DNA of 64,000 nt. It comes from Bacillus bingmayongensis (GTDB lineage Bacteria; Bacillota; Bacilli; Bacillales; Bacillaceae_G). The position numbers and the translations under genes were made by a program. Where the stretch lies: positions 434,001-498,000 of the forward strand of contig NZ_AKCS01000005.1 of the NCBI RefSeq assembly GCF_000299035.1. The letters are read 5' to 3'. Below the pieces are notes generated by a model that had not been told where the DNA came from, did not search any database, and saw nothing but the letters and a program-made list of their open reading frames with translations. Below are positions 52,237 to 62,481 of this stretch, piece after piece (the stretch's first letter is position 1; every line of letters starts with the position of its first letter).

Positions 52237-53535
52237 TTATGGCACAAGACGCGTACAATCCCTCGGAAACGCACTCGCCTCTCGAACATTTGATAGTTCT
52301 AAAAACTTATAAACAAGCCTTTCTAGACCGATTCCAAAACCACCATGCGGCGGACAGCCATATCGGAATGTGTCAATATAAGACTGAAAATTTTCAGGTT
52401 GTAGCCCTTTTTCTTTAAAAGAAGCAAGTAACATACCATACTCATGAATGCGCTGCGCACCTGACGTAATTTCTAACCCTTTATACAATAGGTCAAAAGA
52501 ATCCGTAACAGCTTGATTTTCTTTATTCGGCATCGTATACATCGGTCTCGCTTCTTTCGGATAATGTGTGATGAAGACAAAATCACTACCGTATGTTTCC
52601 ATCACATATTTTCCAAGTAGTTTTTCCCCTTCTGTATCTAAATCGCCAGCTGGTGATTCTTTTTGGTACTTTGTTTTTAAAATACGCTGTGCCTCTGCAA
52701 GTGTAATCTTTGGAATTTCTGTAATGATAGGAACCGTAACTTGCAAGAGCTCTAATTCTTTTTCACATTTCTGTCCTACTTGTTCAAACATATAGCGTAA
52801 AACATCTGCCTCTAATGTCATCACTTCATGAAAATCATGAATAAACCCAAGTTCTACATCTAAAGATATATATTCATTCAAATGGCGGGAAGAGTTGTGA
52901 TGTTCTGCTCGATAAACTGGAGCAATTTCAAAAACACGTTCCAATCCGCCTGCGACCATCATTTGTTTATAAAATTGCGGTGACTGTGCTAAATATGCTT
53001 CTTTCTGAAAATAAGGTAGTTTAAAAACATTCGCTCCACCTTCCGCTCCTTGTGAAACAATTTTCGGTGTAAATATACGTGTGAAATCGTTCTCTATTAG
53101 AAATTCACTAAATGCCTGTACGAGTGTCGATTGAACCGTGAAAATTGCCTGTATCCGTTCATGCCGAAGTGATACCACGCGCTCATTTAACATTTGATCT
53201 AAACCAACTTGCAGCTTTCTTTTGTTCACTTCAAATGGAAGTGGATCAGAGGTATTCAATAACTGTATTTTACGCACAAGCACTTCCACGCCTAATTCTG
53301 TTTTCGTTGTCTCTACTAGTTCTCCCGTAATTTGAACAACACTTTCCACATCAACTTTATAGCCGGCCAAGTCTTTTTCTAACACACATTGGATGACACC
53401 TGTTCGGTCACGTAATAATAAAAAACTGATATTCCCCAAGTGACGAATTTTTTTCACCCAACCTTGTAGTAAAACCACCTTTTTACTAGACGTTTTACAT
53501 TCACGAACGAGTGACCGCTTCATTGTTTGATCCAT
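52237..53535 (-). CDS. aspS: Archaeal-type aspartyl-tRNA synthetase (likely tRNA Asp/Asn)
   Basis: The 432-residue class II synthetase has an N-terminal OB fold (VLLQGWVKKIRHLGNISFLL) and a catalytic domain with GAEGGANVFKLPYFQKEAYL, AQSPQFYKQMMV, the motif 2 Arg in APVYRAEHHNSSRHLNEY and motif 3 GFGIGLERLVY. This is the short archaeal/eukaryotic AspRS form, not the ~590-residue bacterial one, so it is probably a second, acquired AspRS, possibly non-discriminating. ATG 53535 follows AGGAGGAAACAATA. A T-box with specifier GAC (Asp) and an Asp/Asn-rich leader ORF precede it. Confidence 0.9.
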   Translation of the reverse strand: MDQTMKRSLVRECKTSSKKVVLLQGWVKKIRHLGNISFLLLRDRTGVIQCVLEKDLAGYKVDVESVVQITGELVETTKTELGVEVLVRKIQLLNTSDPLPFEVNKRKLQVGLDQMLNERVVSLRHERIQAIFTVQSTLVQAFSEFLIENDFTRIFTPKIVSQGAEGGANVFKLPYFQKEAYLAQSPQFYKQMMVAGGLERVFEIAPVYRAEHHNSSRHLNEYISLDVELGFIHDFHEVMTLEADVLRYMFEQVGQKCEKELELLQVTVPIITEIPKITLAEAQRILKTKYQKESPAGDLDTEGEKLLGKYVMETYGSDFVFITHYPKEARPMYTMPNKENQAVTDSFDLLYKGLEITSGAQRIHEYGMLLASFKEKGLQPENFQSYIDTFRYGCPPHGGFGIGLERLVYKFLELSNVREASAFPRDCTRLVP

Positions 53536-53596
53536 TATTGTTTCCTCCTATATTCTCATATTTATTTACATTATTGTTGTCATCGTCATCATCCAC
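53501..53596 (-). CDS. Asp/Asn-rich leader peptide ahead of aspS
   Basis: Between the T-box terminator and aspS lies a 31-codon frame with start GTG 53596 after a near-perfect AAAGGAGGTGA ribosome binding site. It reads MDDDDDNNNVNKYENIGGNN and ends in a TGA at 53501, 35 bases inside aspS in another frame. Five of the first six codons are Asp (after the start) and the next three are Asn; ten Asn occur in all. The aspS ribosome binding site lies inside this frame, so its translation should affect aspS translation. This looks like an attenuation-type sensor of charged tRNA Asp/Asn. Confidence 0.7.
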   Translation of the reverse strand: MDDDDDNNNVNKYENIGGNNNGSNNEAVTRS

Positions 53597-53621
53597 GGTC
53601 ACTCACCTCCTTTCAAAGAAT

Positions 53622-53859
53622 ACAAAAATCCGCCCCTATAAATAGGGACGGATTTTTTCCGCGGTACCACCCAAATTGCCATACTGACCATCTTAGACCT
53701 GATAACGGTAGGTACCGTTTGCTTTTACTAATCATCACGTTCAAAGCAACGCTCACAGGTGTCTTTCCATCATGCGGTATCGCAATCTTCCCAGCAACCG
53801 ATTGCTCTCTGGAGACCCTTGCATCATGTACTTTTCCTGTTCATCACTTTTTATATTTA
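53622..53859 (-). promoter_or_regulatory. T-box riboswitch of aspS, specifier GAC (Asp)
   Basis: Stem I ends with GATGGAAAGACACC, where GAC occupies the specifier position after GAA-A. The T-box core GGGTGGTACCGCGG lies at 53659-53672 and a terminator hairpin with T run at 53624-53658. Uncharged tRNA Asp should allow readthrough into the leader peptide and aspS. Confidence 0.9.
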
Positions 53860-53865
53860 CAGAGT

Positions 53866-53894
53866 ATTCTATTCCTTTAAAAGAGAAAACGCAA
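53866..53894 (-). promoter_or_regulatory. Promoter of the aspS T-box transcript
   Basis: TTGCGT (53889-53894) and TAGAAT (53866-53871) with 17-base spacing lie just upstream of the T-box stem I. Confidence 0.6.
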
Positions 53895-54069
53895 GTGTTT
53901 TTTCGTTATTTTCTGATTTTTTATTTTAAACTCATTCTGCAATCCTTTCTTCAAGTTTTTGAAATGCTTTTGAATCATAACCTCCCCATCTCAAAAACAT
54001 CTCATTCTATTACATAGCAATTGATTGTTTCACGCATATTATTAGTAAATGTATTCTGGAGGTCTATAC

Positions 54070-54549
54070 ATGAGAAAAATTGTAAGTTCCACACTGTTAC
54101 TATTATGCATGATAATGACAAATCAAGTATACGCGTATTCCCCACAATCATTACCCATCTCGCAAAACTCAAAACAATGGAAAGTCAATATTGATGAAGT
54201 AAAGAAAACAGACAAGGACATGTTGCAACCTAAAAAAGGTGTCTTTCACACGTATCACTTCTCAGTACAAAACATTGGAAAAGACGAAGTATATAACGTC
54301 CATGTGGAAGTTTTCCGAAATGAACCGAACACAGAGACAAAACATGAACTGTTTTCTTTAAAAGAAGCTCGATTAGCAAGTGGGAAAACAGGATTTGAAC
54401 ATGCGAATTTTCCTGTTTCCGTAAAAGCAAATGAAGTAGATGTCATGATTACATGGCAAGAGCATCCTTTCCTTGCAATGCGAAATGGTCAAAAAGTGGA
54501 AGGTAGAAAGTTTAAAGAGCATTTTGTGTTTAAAGAAGCTAAAAAATGA
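54070..54549 (+). CDS. Small secreted protein
   Basis: The 159-residue protein starts with a clear signal peptide (MRKIVSSTLLLLCMIMTNQV, cleavage after YAY) and is then beta-rich (TYHFSVQNIGKDEVYNVHVE, VDVMITWQEHPF), like a secreted Ig-type domain. ATG 54070 has GGAGG seven bases upstream; an in-frame ATG at 54049 precedes that site. No family was recognised. It is a lone plus-strand gene ending at a bidirectional terminator shared with the protease gene. Confidence 0.75.
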   Translation: MRKIVSSTLLLLCMIMTNQVYAYSPQSLPISQNSKQWKVNIDEVKKTDKDMLQPKKGVFHTYHFSVQNIGKDEVYNVHVEVFRNEPNTETKHELFSLKEARLASGKTGFEHANFPVSVKANEVDVMITWQEHPFLAMRNGQKVEGRKFKEHFVFKEAKK

Positions 54550-54564
54550 ATATTTATCCCTCTG

Positions 54565-54602
54565 AAAAGAGCCGTGATTGAATGAAAAATCACGGCTCTT
54601 TT
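54565..54602. terminator. Bidirectional terminator
   Basis: AAAAGAGCCGTGATT / AATCACGGCTCTTTT separates converging genes and has T runs on both sides. Confidence 0.9.
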
Positions 54603-54615
54603 CAGATTCATAATA

Positions 54616-56124
54616 TTAATTCATACTAATTCCCCGTGCTGCCCAAATCCGGTCAATTTCCGCTGCATGTTGTCCTCCATATAGAAGAGCATCGGCCTGT
54701 TTAATTGCTTTTGCTCCATCACGGAAGTTAGCATTTGGCGTTAATGACCAGTGCGATTGTAAAATGATTTTTGTCGCTACATCACGCCCAAAGGATTGTG
54801 CCATTTCATATTCTCCTTGCGCCCAAATTTCTCCATCTGCATGTACCTCGTTCTCAATATCCCTTGGATACACTTTATTGTTATCTAAACGTCGTAAGCA
54901 TGTTGGGTTGGAACTGGAATAAGAAGTCGCATCCCATTCTCCTACACATGCCTTTCCATATCCTGTCGTTGATGTAGTATCTTCATAAGTAGCACCTAGG
55001 AAATCTCCAAATCCCTCTCCCATCGCTCCACCTTCTGCCGAATTTCCGAACCCTGGAACTTGATTATCTTGAATCGAATGCCCATATTCATGCGCGATGA
55101 TTCCTGCATCTTCGGCGTCATCTACTCCACCGGTTCCAAATGTTAAAGCTTTCGTTGATGGAGAGTAGAAAGAATTATCAGCTGTCGTTCCATTTACATT
55201 TACTTTAATAGAACGATTATTAATATTTTTAAAACCTATTTGTTGGATGTAACGTTGTAAAGTGTCAATATGATAATATGCCATCACATCTTCAAAACTA
55301 TCATTTGAACGAGTGTAATTAAATTGAAGAGTTGGCGATTTTGTATTTGCCTTTGAAGAAATTGTGACGTAATCTCCAACTAAAGAACCTGTCCCATTTA
55401 AGCCTTTTAACGTAACTGTTTTTAATTGATTATTTAGTGCAGTGGAATCTGCATCATTATTATCCTTTAATCCAGTTAAACTACCACTGGATACGACAGG
55501 ATTAGGCATAAACACTTTTCCCGTTCCCTCCGCTTTCCTGTTTATATCAACCTTTTTAATTAACTTTCCACTCTCAGCATCAATGAATGTTTCCCACGCA
55601 CCAAATGGTTGATTGGAATGGACTACAACTCGGTATACCGGAATAGCAACTCCTTCTTCAATGACATACCCAAATTCATTCATTGTTGGAGCCCATAAAT
55701 TTTGTTCACTTTCTCCTCCAACGTATGCCTTTGATTTTTGTTCTGCATCTTTTTCACTAATCTTTTGCTTTATTTCTTTCACACTCTGAACAGGCTGATA
55801 ATCAGAAACTGCAAGTAATCCTTGACCTTTTCCATTAAGAGTCACGGTTATTTGTCTTGAAAATACAGGAGCACCATTTACCACTTGTTGAAATCTAACA
55901 TATGAAGCTACCTGTGTATCCGTTGTTGAAATATACTGTAAGTCTGATAGATCTGGCTTTAATGAATATTGCGCGGCATTCGTTTTTAAATATTCGGCTG
56001 CTTTTTCCTGAGGAGAATACCTATCTATCTTTACTTGTTTCTCTTCTACCGCTGAAGCAGTAGATACTGTACCAAGTACTAACGGTATCGCTGTAGCAAT
56101 TGCCACTACTCTTTTTTTGAACAT
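54616..56124 (-). CDS. Secreted zinc metalloprotease (M36/fungalysin-like)
   Basis: The 502-residue exported protein has a signal peptide (MFKKRVVAIATAIPLVLGTV), an FTP/PepSY pro-region and a peptidase domain with AHEYGHSIQDNQVPG, the HEYGH zinc motif, and the third ligand Glu in GAMGEGFGDFLGATYED. The GEGFGD sequence fits the M36 fungalysin family better than thermolysin-type M4 proteases. ATG 56124 follows GGAGAGTGGTTCTA; the GTG nine bases earlier is less likely. It is monocistronic and should act outside the cell. Confidence 0.85.
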   Translation of the reverse strand: MFKKRVVAIATAIPLVLGTVSTASAVEEKQVKIDRYSPQEKAAEYLKTNAAQYSLKPDLSDLQYISTTDTQVASYVRFQQVVNGAPVFSRQITVTLNGKGQGLLAVSDYQPVQSVKEIKQKISEKDAEQKSKAYVGGESEQNLWAPTMNEFGYVIEEGVAIPVYRVVVHSNQPFGAWETFIDAESGKLIKKVDINRKAEGTGKVFMPNPVVSSGSLTGLKDNNDADSTALNNQLKTVTLKGLNGTGSLVGDYVTISSKANTKSPTLQFNYTRSNDSFEDVMAYYHIDTLQRYIQQIGFKNINNRSIKVNVNGTTADNSFYSPSTKALTFGTGGVDDAEDAGIIAHEYGHSIQDNQVPGFGNSAEGGAMGEGFGDFLGATYEDTTSTTGYGKACVGEWDATSYSSSNPTCLRRLDNNKVYPRDIENEVHADGEIWAQGEYEMAQSFGRDVATKIILQSHWSLTPNANFRDGAKAIKQADALLYGGQHAAEIDRIWAARGISMN

Positions 56125-56364
56125 TAGAACCACTCTCCACTCTCTTAATAAATTTTGAATGTACGAGTAATTCTATAAGCCTTGTTATATTACCTTTCTC
56201 TTTTTTGTATCGATAGATAAAGTAATATTTTCTCAATATTTGTGCATCAAAGTAATAAATACTTTCGAAAGATACTATCCGTTATACTTATTGAATTTAA
56301 ACAAAATAGTAAAGAAAGTCCGAATCATCTAGCATTCGAACTTTCTGTTTACATCCTATTCTTT

Positions 56365-59300
56365 TTAACTTGCTGGACTCAGCTTAATACGAAGCGTTTT
56401 GTCACCTAAAGAAATTATATCATCCTCCTGTGACAATGCCTCAAATGTAAATTGCCTCGCTAACAAGTTTTCTTCTAGTAAACCTTTATGTTTTGTTAAT
56501 GTTCTCTGTAATTCATCTTCTGTATCAAGAATTACATCCACTCGCAAATTAACAGGTAAGTTCAACTGTTTTCGATACTCTTGAACAGCTCGAATAAATT
56601 CACGTGCTACCCCTTCTTGTAACAATTCATCTGTCACATTTGTATCTAACATAACTGTATATTGTCCATTTGTCGTATTAGAAAACCCTGCTTTCGGCAC
56701 TTGTTCTACCAATACATCTTCAAGTGTTACTGTAATTTCTTCTCCTGAGACAAGCTTACACATTGCTTTTTCATCTACAACAAAGTTTTGTACTGCTTCT
56801 TGCGATAATTGTTTTAGCCATTGATTTACAGCATTTACGTTCATTCCGAACTTCGGTCCTGCCGTCTTAAAGTTTAGCTTTAATTGATACGATGTATACT
56901 TTGTTTCATCTAATTCTACATGAAATGCTTTTACGTTCAGTTCATCCATGACAATGTCACGATAGGATTCCCAATCCACTTTCTGTTCATGATGCTCGAG
57001 TAATACAAGTTCTGCTAATGGTTGTTTTACTTTTAAGGCATGTTGATTTCGATTGCTACGTCCGAGCTCGACAACTTGTAAAACAGCATCCATTTCTTGT
57101 TCTAGTTTTGTTTGAATAACAGTTTCATCCGCTGCTGGATAATCCGTTAAATGAACACTACTTCCTTCTAAGTTAAGATGAATATCTTCCGCTACAAATG
57201 GAGTAAACGGAGCGAGTAACTTACTAACCGTGACAACCACTTCATGAAGAGTTTCATATGCCGCTGCCTTTTCAGGATTCATACCAGACTCCCAAAAACG
57301 ATTGCGTGAACGTCTTACATACCAGTTACTTACCTCATCTACAAGATAAGCAATTTCACGAGCTGCATTTGTAAATTGATACTCTTCTAATGCGCTCCTT
57401 ACTTTTTTCGTTGTACTATGAAGGCGTGATAATACCCACTCATCTAGTTTCGTTTTCTTAACCTCGTACTTCCCTTTTGGGTTGTATTCATCTAAGTTTG
57501 CATATAAAACATAGAAGCTATATACATTCACAAGGGTATCTACTAGTTTTGATTTTGCCTCTTGGACAGTTCTTTCAGAAAAACGTTTTGCATTCCACGG
57601 TGCACTATCAACAAGGAGAGCCCATCTTAGTGCATCTGCACCAAATTTTTCAACTAACTCTACTGGATCTAATGCATTCCCTTTACTTTTTGACATTTTC
57701 TGTCCTTGTTCATCTAGCACATGTCCAAGAGATAATACACGTTTGTATGGCACTTTTCCAGTATATAAAGCCGCTACTGCTAATAAGCTATAAAACCAAC
57801 CACGCGTTTGATCAACACCTTCAGCAATTACATCAGCTGGGAATTGTTCCTCAAAAAGCTCTTTATTTTCAAAGGGATAATGATACTGTGCAAATGGCAT
57901 CGAACCGCTATCAAACCAAACATCGATTACTTCTGGCGTACGAGTCATCGAACTGCCGCATTTTTCACAGCATACTTTCACTTCATCTACATACGGTTTA
58001 TGCAGTTCTGAATTTTCAGCTGTATGTCCTACGCTATGACTTCTTAATTCATCAATACTCTTCGGCGCAAATTGATGATCACAGTTTTCACATTCCCATA
58101 CATTTAACGGTGTTCCCCAGTATCGTTTCCGGCTAATATTCCAGTCTACCATATTCTCTAAAAATTTCCCGAAGCGTCCGTGTTTCATATGGTCCGGATA
58201 CCATGTGACTGCATCATTATTCTTTAAGAAAGTCTCTTTGATCTCAGTTGTCCGAATGAACCAGCTTTCTCCAGCATAATACAGGAGTGGTGAATCACAG
58301 CGCCAGCAATGCGGATAACTATGCTCATATTTCTCTTTATGGTATAGCAAGCCTTCCCCAGCTAAATAACGAACAATATCAACATCACATTCTTTCACAA
58401 ACTTCCCTTGTAAAAACGGAACAGCTTCCGTATACTTACCTTGCTCATCCACAACATGAAGAAACGATAACCCTTGATTTTGTACCACTTTATAATCATC
58501 TTCTCCATAAGCTGGCGCGATATGAACAAGTCCAGTCCCACTATCTCCCGTAACAAAATCCGCTGAAATAACATGGTATCCATTTGTCACCTCAGCCATA
58601 GGAAACGGCGCTGTGTAGGAAATACCTACCAATTCTTCTCCTTTATGAGTAGATAATACTTGATGTCCTTCTTTTAACACATCATTTGCACGCTCTTTTG
58701 CGACAATATAAACCGTTCCACCTTTCTCTGCTTTCACGTATTCCATATCCGGATGTACAGCAAGTGCTACGTTAGCAGGCAGTGTCCACGGCGTTGTTGT
58801 CCATCCAAGAAAATATTCATTTTCACTATTCAACACTTTAAACTTTACCGTTGCACTTAAATCCTTTACTGTTTTATATCCTTGCGCTACTTCATGTGAA
58901 CTAAGTGATGTTTGGCAACTTGGACAGTATGGTGAAACTCGATGACCTTTATATAAAAGCCCTTTTTCATGAATCGTTCCAAGAATATGCCATACACTCT
59001 CGATATAAGGATTTTCCAACGTTACATACGGGTCATCCATATCGACCCAATATCCGATGCTCTCAGTAAATTCACGCCACTGCTTCTCATACGTAAATAC
59101 ACTTTCTTTACATTTTTGGATAAACGGTTCAATTCCGTATTCTTCAATCTCATGTTTACCGGAAATACCAAGCTGTTTTTCAACTCCTAATTCTACCGGT
59201 AATCCGTGCGTATCCCAACCAGCTTTTCGAAGTACTTTATACCCAGTCATTGTTTTATATCTCGCTACTAAATCTTTAATCGTCCGTCCGAGCGCATGTC

Positions 59301-59466
59301 CCACGTGCGGCAGTCCATTTGCAGTTGGTGGCCCTTCATAAAAAACGAAAGATTGTGCACCTTCACGATTTCGAATGGATTGCTCAAAGATATTCTGCTT
59401 GTTCCACTGCTTGCGAATTCGTGTTTCTCTCCCTACAGCTGATTCTTTTACATCTACCTTCTCCAT
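56365..59466 (-). CDS. ileS: Isoleucyl-tRNA synthetase, second (eukaryotic-like) type
   Basis: The 1033-residue class I synthetase has the HIGH motif as LPHVGHALG in [15 protein letters not shown], the KMSKS motif in [10 protein letters not shown], the CP1 editing domain ([14 protein letters not shown]) and an anticodon domain ([14 protein letters not shown]). Length and the absence of a C-terminal zinc tail place it in the IleRS type that includes eukaryotic and mupirocin-tolerant enzymes. Bacilli with this form often also have the shorter bacterial ileS. ATG 59466 follows AAAGGAGTGATTGTAA. A T-box precedes it. Confidence 0.93.
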   Translation of the reverse strand: MEKVDVKESAVGRETRIRKQWNKQNIFEQSIRNREGAQSFVFYEGPPTANGLPHVGHALGRTIKDLVARYKTMTGYKVLRKAGWDTHGLPVELGVEKQLGISGKHEIEEYGIEPFIQKCKESVFTYEKQWREFTESIGYWVDMDDPYVTLENPYIESVWHILGTIHEKGLLYKGHRVSPYCPSCQTSLSSHEVAQGYKTVKDLSATVKFKVLNSENEYFLGWTTTPWTLPANVALAVHPDMEYVKAEKGGTVYIVAKERANDVLKEGHQVLSTHKGEELVGISYTAPFPMAEVTNGYHVISADFVTGDSGTGLVHIAPAYGEDDYKVVQNQGLSFLHVVDEQGKYTEAVPFLQGKFVKECDVDIVRYLAGEGLLYHKEKYEHSYPHCWRCDSPLLYYAGESWFIRTTEIKETFLKNNDAVTWYPDHMKHGRFGKFLENMVDWNISRKRYWGTPLNVWECENCDHQFAPKSIDELRSHSVGHTAENSELHKPYVDEVKVCCEKCGSSMTRTPEVIDVWFDSGSMPFAQYHYPFENKELFEEQFPADVIAEGVDQTRGWFYSLLAVAALYTGKVPYKRVLSLGHVLDEQGQKMSKSKGNALDPVELVEKFGADALRWALLVDSAPWNAKRFSERTVQEAKSKLVDTLVNVYSFYVLYANLDEYNPKGKYEVKKTKLDEWVLSRLHSTTKKVRSALEEYQFTNAAREIAYLVDEVSNWYVRRSRNRFWESGMNPEKAAAYETLHEVVVTVSKLLAPFTPFVAEDIHLNLEGSSVHLTDYPAADETVIQTKLEQEMDAVLQVVELGRSNRNQHALKVKQPLAELVLLEHHEQKVDWESYRDIVMDELNVKAFHVELDETKYTSYQLKLNFKTAGPKFGMNVNAVNQWLKQLSQEAVQNFVVDEKAMCKLVSGEEITVTLEDVLVEQVPKAGFSNTTNGQYTVMLDTNVTDELLQEGVAREFIRAVQEYRKQLNLPVNLRVDVILDTEDELQRTLTKHKGLLEENLLARQFTFEALSQEDDIISLGDKTLRIKLSPAS

Positions 59467-59499
59467 TTACAATCACTCCTTTGAAATTTTGTAAAAGCA

Positions 59500-59772
59500 C
59501 ACAAAAAACCCGTCCCTAAAAGTAGGGACGGGTTTACCCGCGTTACCACCCTAATTCTATTAGCCTTTTAACTAATAGCGCTTAGCAACGTACTAACATA
59601 CGCGTTCTTTGTAACGGTAGACATCCGTCCGAGCTTACTCTATTCAGCCACGGCTCCTCGGAGATGATTTTCAAATAAAGTCTGTACACCGGCTTTCAGC
59701 ATAGCACCGGCTCTCTGGGGAACAATACGATATTTTACTCTTTCTCGTCTTCAGATTTGTATACTTTTATTA
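59500..59772 (-). promoter_or_regulatory. T-box riboswitch of ileS, specifier ATC (Ile)
   Basis: The leader contains stem I with TTTGAAAATCATCTCC (specifier ATC after GAA-A), the T-box core GGGTGGTAACGCGGG at 59537-59551, and a terminator AAACCCGTCCCTA / TAGGGACGGGTTT with T run at 59503-59535. Confidence 0.92.
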
Positions 59773-59778
59773 ACAGTT

Positions 59779-59808
59779 ATTTTATTCCATGAAACAGATA
59801 ATTGTCAA
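59779..59808 (-). promoter_or_regulatory. Promoter of the ileS T-box transcript
   Basis: TTGACA (59803-59808) and TAAAAT (59779-59784) with 18-base spacing lie upstream of stem I. Confidence 0.65.
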
Positions 59809-59862
59809 TCAATTCAAAAATATATTTTTATTTTTGTCCTGATTTTCGAATTTTATACATCG

Positions 59863-60182
59863 TGAAAAACTTCTATTTCTTTATCGTTTCCCATACCGCC
59901 TTTGAAATATTTGTACTTGCTATCCTCGGAATTAGTTTTAGCCTTCTACTAGCACCAGCCCTGCCAGAACTCACATATTTTGCAGATCAAAATGGAATTC
60001 ATGCGTATGGTATACTTTTTGCTATCTATAATACAGCATACTCAATTGGTATGTTTTTCGGGCCAATGCTTAGCGGAGGTTTATCAAATTTATTTGGATT
60101 AACAAACGCTTTCTACATATTTAGTGTTTTTCTTTTATGCTACCTTTGCTTGTTTTTGTGGAAAATGAAAAAACGACATTAG
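59863..60182 (+). pseudogene. C-terminal remnant of an MFS transporter
   Basis: The plus frame encodes only the last three helices of a major facilitator transporter: FVLAILGISFSLLLAPALPE, GILFAIYNTAYSIGMFFGPM and the final helix FYIFSVFLLCYLCLFLW, ending KMKKRH. About 300 N-terminal residues are missing and there is no RBS. The loop GGLSNLFGLTNAF is typical of drug exporters. It is a decayed gene. Confidence 0.7.
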
Positions 60183-60223
60183 GTTATAGCTATGTATACA
60201 GAATCTAAGAACTAGAACATCAA

Positions 60224-60250
60224 AAAACCCGTGAATTATTCACGGGTTTT
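60224..60250. terminator. Terminator shared by the DegV gene and the MFS remnant
   Basis: AAAAACCCGTGAAT / ATTCACGGGTTTT overlaps the degV-like stop codon; T runs lie on both sides. Confidence 0.75.
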
Positions 60251-61063
60251 CCCTTTCGAAAAGCTAATCGCAATTGTTCCAGCTCCTGCATGAACAGCAA
60301 AAGATATAGGAATTGGGTAAAGTAGAAACTTCATTTCAGGAAATGTTTCTCTGAAATCGGCAATCCATTCTTCTGCCCCTGCTTCATCATTAGCGTGAAA
60401 AACATGTACTACATTCGGAGTTACTCTTTCAAGTTCGTTTTGCATATATTCTTTACATTTTTGTATTTTACGAACTTTCTTTTTCATCACAAGTTCGCCA
60501 TGGTGTACTTCTAGAATTAGGTTTACGCTTAGTAGACTACCTAGTATAAATTGCACACCCTTCACACGTCCACTTGCATATAAACCTTTCAAATCTTTTG
60601 GAAATACATAGTAAGGACTACGTTCAACGTGTTGTATTGTTTTTTGTATATCTTGTAAAGTCATACCCTCACGGTATAACGTTTGTGCTTTTGTTAAAAG
60701 TTCATCCATTGGATAACTTGTTGTTTCACTATCTATTACAATTAAAGGAAATCCTGCCATTTCTGCTGCAAGTATCATATTTTGATAGGTACCACTTACT
60801 TTGCCGCTAATTGTGACAGCAAATCCTTCTTCATATTCTTCTTTACATTTCGAGAAAAGAGCAACCATCTCTCCTAAATTAGGTTGTGACGTAGTTACGG
60901 TTACGCCTTCTTTTAACGCATCGTAGACACGTTCACGAACACCTTCTTCATAGTCTTTATAGGCCGTTCCATTAATAACAATTTCAATAGGTATAACAAA
61001 ATTATCTTCACTTGTTGTAAAGCTTGCAGTTGTACTATCAGTAAACCAAGCAACACGCTTCAT
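60236..61063 (-). CDS. DegV-family fatty-acid-binding protein
   Basis: The 275-residue protein shows the DegV fold: WFTDSTTASF at the N-terminus, VTTSQPNLGEM, ISGKVSGTYQNM and LKGLYASGRVKGVQFILGSL. DegV proteins of the FakB type bind a fatty acid and present it to the FakA kinase, feeding host or recycled fatty acids into phospholipids. ATG 61063 follows AAGGGAGGAACAAC; the frame continues to 61252 without a start signal. The gene is monocistronic. Confidence 0.88.
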   Translation of the reverse strand: MKRVAWFTDSTTASFTTSEDNFVIPIEIVINGTAYKDYEEGVRERVYDALKEGVTVTTSQPNLGEMVALFSKCKEEYEEGFAVTISGKVSGTYQNMILAAEMAGFPLIVIDSETTSYPMDELLTKAQTLYREGMTLQDIQKTIQHVERSPYYVFPKDLKGLYASGRVKGVQFILGSLLSVNLILEVHHGELVMKKKVRKIQKCKEYMQNELERVTPNVVHVFHANDEAGAEEWIADFRETFPEMKFLLYPIPISFAVHAGAGTIAISFSKGKTRE

Positions 61064-61287
61064 GTTGTTCCTCCCTTGTGTGCATCCTTTTTCTTGAACT
61101 TCTCTCACAAATCTATCCATGCGAGTTATAAAAAGGACTATGCTTGCTATCATAACAAGACTAGATCTATTATTCCATAAGAGATGGATTATTTGAGCAA
61201 ATTTTTCAAAATTAATATCGAATCTATTCGCATTCATACACAATTTCGACATATTTACTTTTCGTAAATACTATCAAACTAAAAAAC

Positions 61288-61322
61288 AAGGCTTCTAACA
61301 CGTATACGAAGTTAGAAACCTT
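61288..61322 (-). terminator. Terminator of the methyltransferase gene
   Basis: AAGG.TTCTAAC / GTTAGAA.CCTT lies 21 bases past the stop. Confidence 0.65.
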
Positions 61323-61342
61323 ATCTCATTACTTTATTTACA

Positions 61343-62224
61343 TTATTTGTTTTTCACTATGCCAAAAGTAATTTTCATACTTGGAGCATAAACTAAAGAA
61401 GAATCTATAGTAAACTCTTTAGAGAATCTTAATTCTGCCTCGTACTGTGTTATTGCTTCATTATATGTCAGTCCTCGATTTATTAAACGTCCAATAAAAT
61501 CATCCTTTTCAGCAGGTGTATTACCGATCCCCTCTTCCTTAAGTAAGTGATACAATTGTTGTTTATCTCTTTGCATCTCATTCGTATTAAGAAAATTAAC
61601 TTTATCGCTAACCCTGCACTCGATTTTTTCTACACCTAGCTCACTTAAATATATCGGTAATTTCATTCCAATGTTACCATCTTTTCCATTTCGCTCTGCA
61701 TCTTTTTCAAACAATTTTTGAAGAACACCAAGCTGGATCATTTCAGATTGCTCTAGATTATTCAAATAGTACGAAGACATATTCGAGATCCAGTGCGGCT
61801 CAAAACATATAATATTACCTCCATCTACCACTGAATCTATCATTTTTTGTAACACTGTCTTCGGATTGTTCATATGTAATAAAAAAGCATGGCAGATTGC
61901 TATATCATACTTACTCTCTAATTCTATTTCAGTAACATCTGCCTCATTAAACTCTGCTTCATACGGAAGAGGATGAAACAAGTTTCTCGCTTCATTGAGT
62001 AACTGCTTTCCTTTATCAATGCCAGTATATCTTGATCCTACCGGTAACAAAGGTAATAGTTTCAGACCTAAATAGCCGTATCCACAACCATAGTCAACAA
62101 TATGAACTGGTTTAGAAATTTTCCAAACTGAATTTACTAAAAAATCTAGATAGTCGTCATTATAGTATAGATCTCTTGTATTTCTTAAATACTCTAACCT
62201 ATTATCCCATTCATACTCTTTCAA
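61343..62224 (-). CDS. Class I SAM-dependent methyltransferase
   Basis: The 293-residue protein contains the SAM-binding motif I HIVDYGCGYGYLGLKLL, the acidic motif II YTGIDKGKQLL, EADVTEIELESKYDIAICHA and a PHWISN segment. A methyl group is transferred to an unknown small molecule. The start was set at TTG 62224 (LKEYEWDNRLEYL) because AAGGAGGTAGCTCGA is immediately upstream; an ATG at 62269 precedes that site. No clear operon partners exist. Confidence 0.82.
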   Translation of the reverse strand: MKEYEWDNRLEYLRNTRDLYYNDDYLDFLVNSVWKISKPVHIVDYGCGYGYLGLKLLPLLPVGSRYTGIDKGKQLLNEARNLFHPLPYEAEFNEADVTEIELESKYDIAICHAFLLHMNNPKTVLQKMIDSVVDGGNIICFEPHWISNMSSYYLNNLEQSEMIQLGVLQKLFEKDAERNGKDGNIGMKLPIYLSELGVEKIECRVSDKVNFLNTNEMQRDKQQLYHLLKEEGIGNTPAEKDDFIGRLINRGLTYNEAITQYEAELRFSKEFTIDSSLVYAPSMKITFGIVKNK

Positions 62225-62481
62225 TCGAGCTACCTCCTTGTGTTTATAAAGAATGTTAAGTTGTCGCAATGCTACGAAGTACTAATAGATTGTTTTAAAA
62301 AGGGATATGAATTTTAGTTCTTAATCTTGAGGCAGCACTTCATGTTATGATTCTTTCTAGTCATTATTTTTAGTGACAATCTAAAGGTCATTTTATTAAA
62401 AAATAAATAATCCTTCTCATCATATTTGAATGATATGATATTAAAGTGTGGGATAATAGATATGTTGAGAGGTGAAACTTA

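Noticed and set aside
53625-53672. Simple rho-independent terminator of an upstream gene
   Set aside because: The adjacent GGTACCGCGG core and stem I show that it is the terminator of a T-box leader for aspS.
57477-58136. 219-residue open frame on the plus strand
   Set aside because: It is exactly antisense to the conserved ileS coding sequence, has no RBS and shows no recognisable domain.
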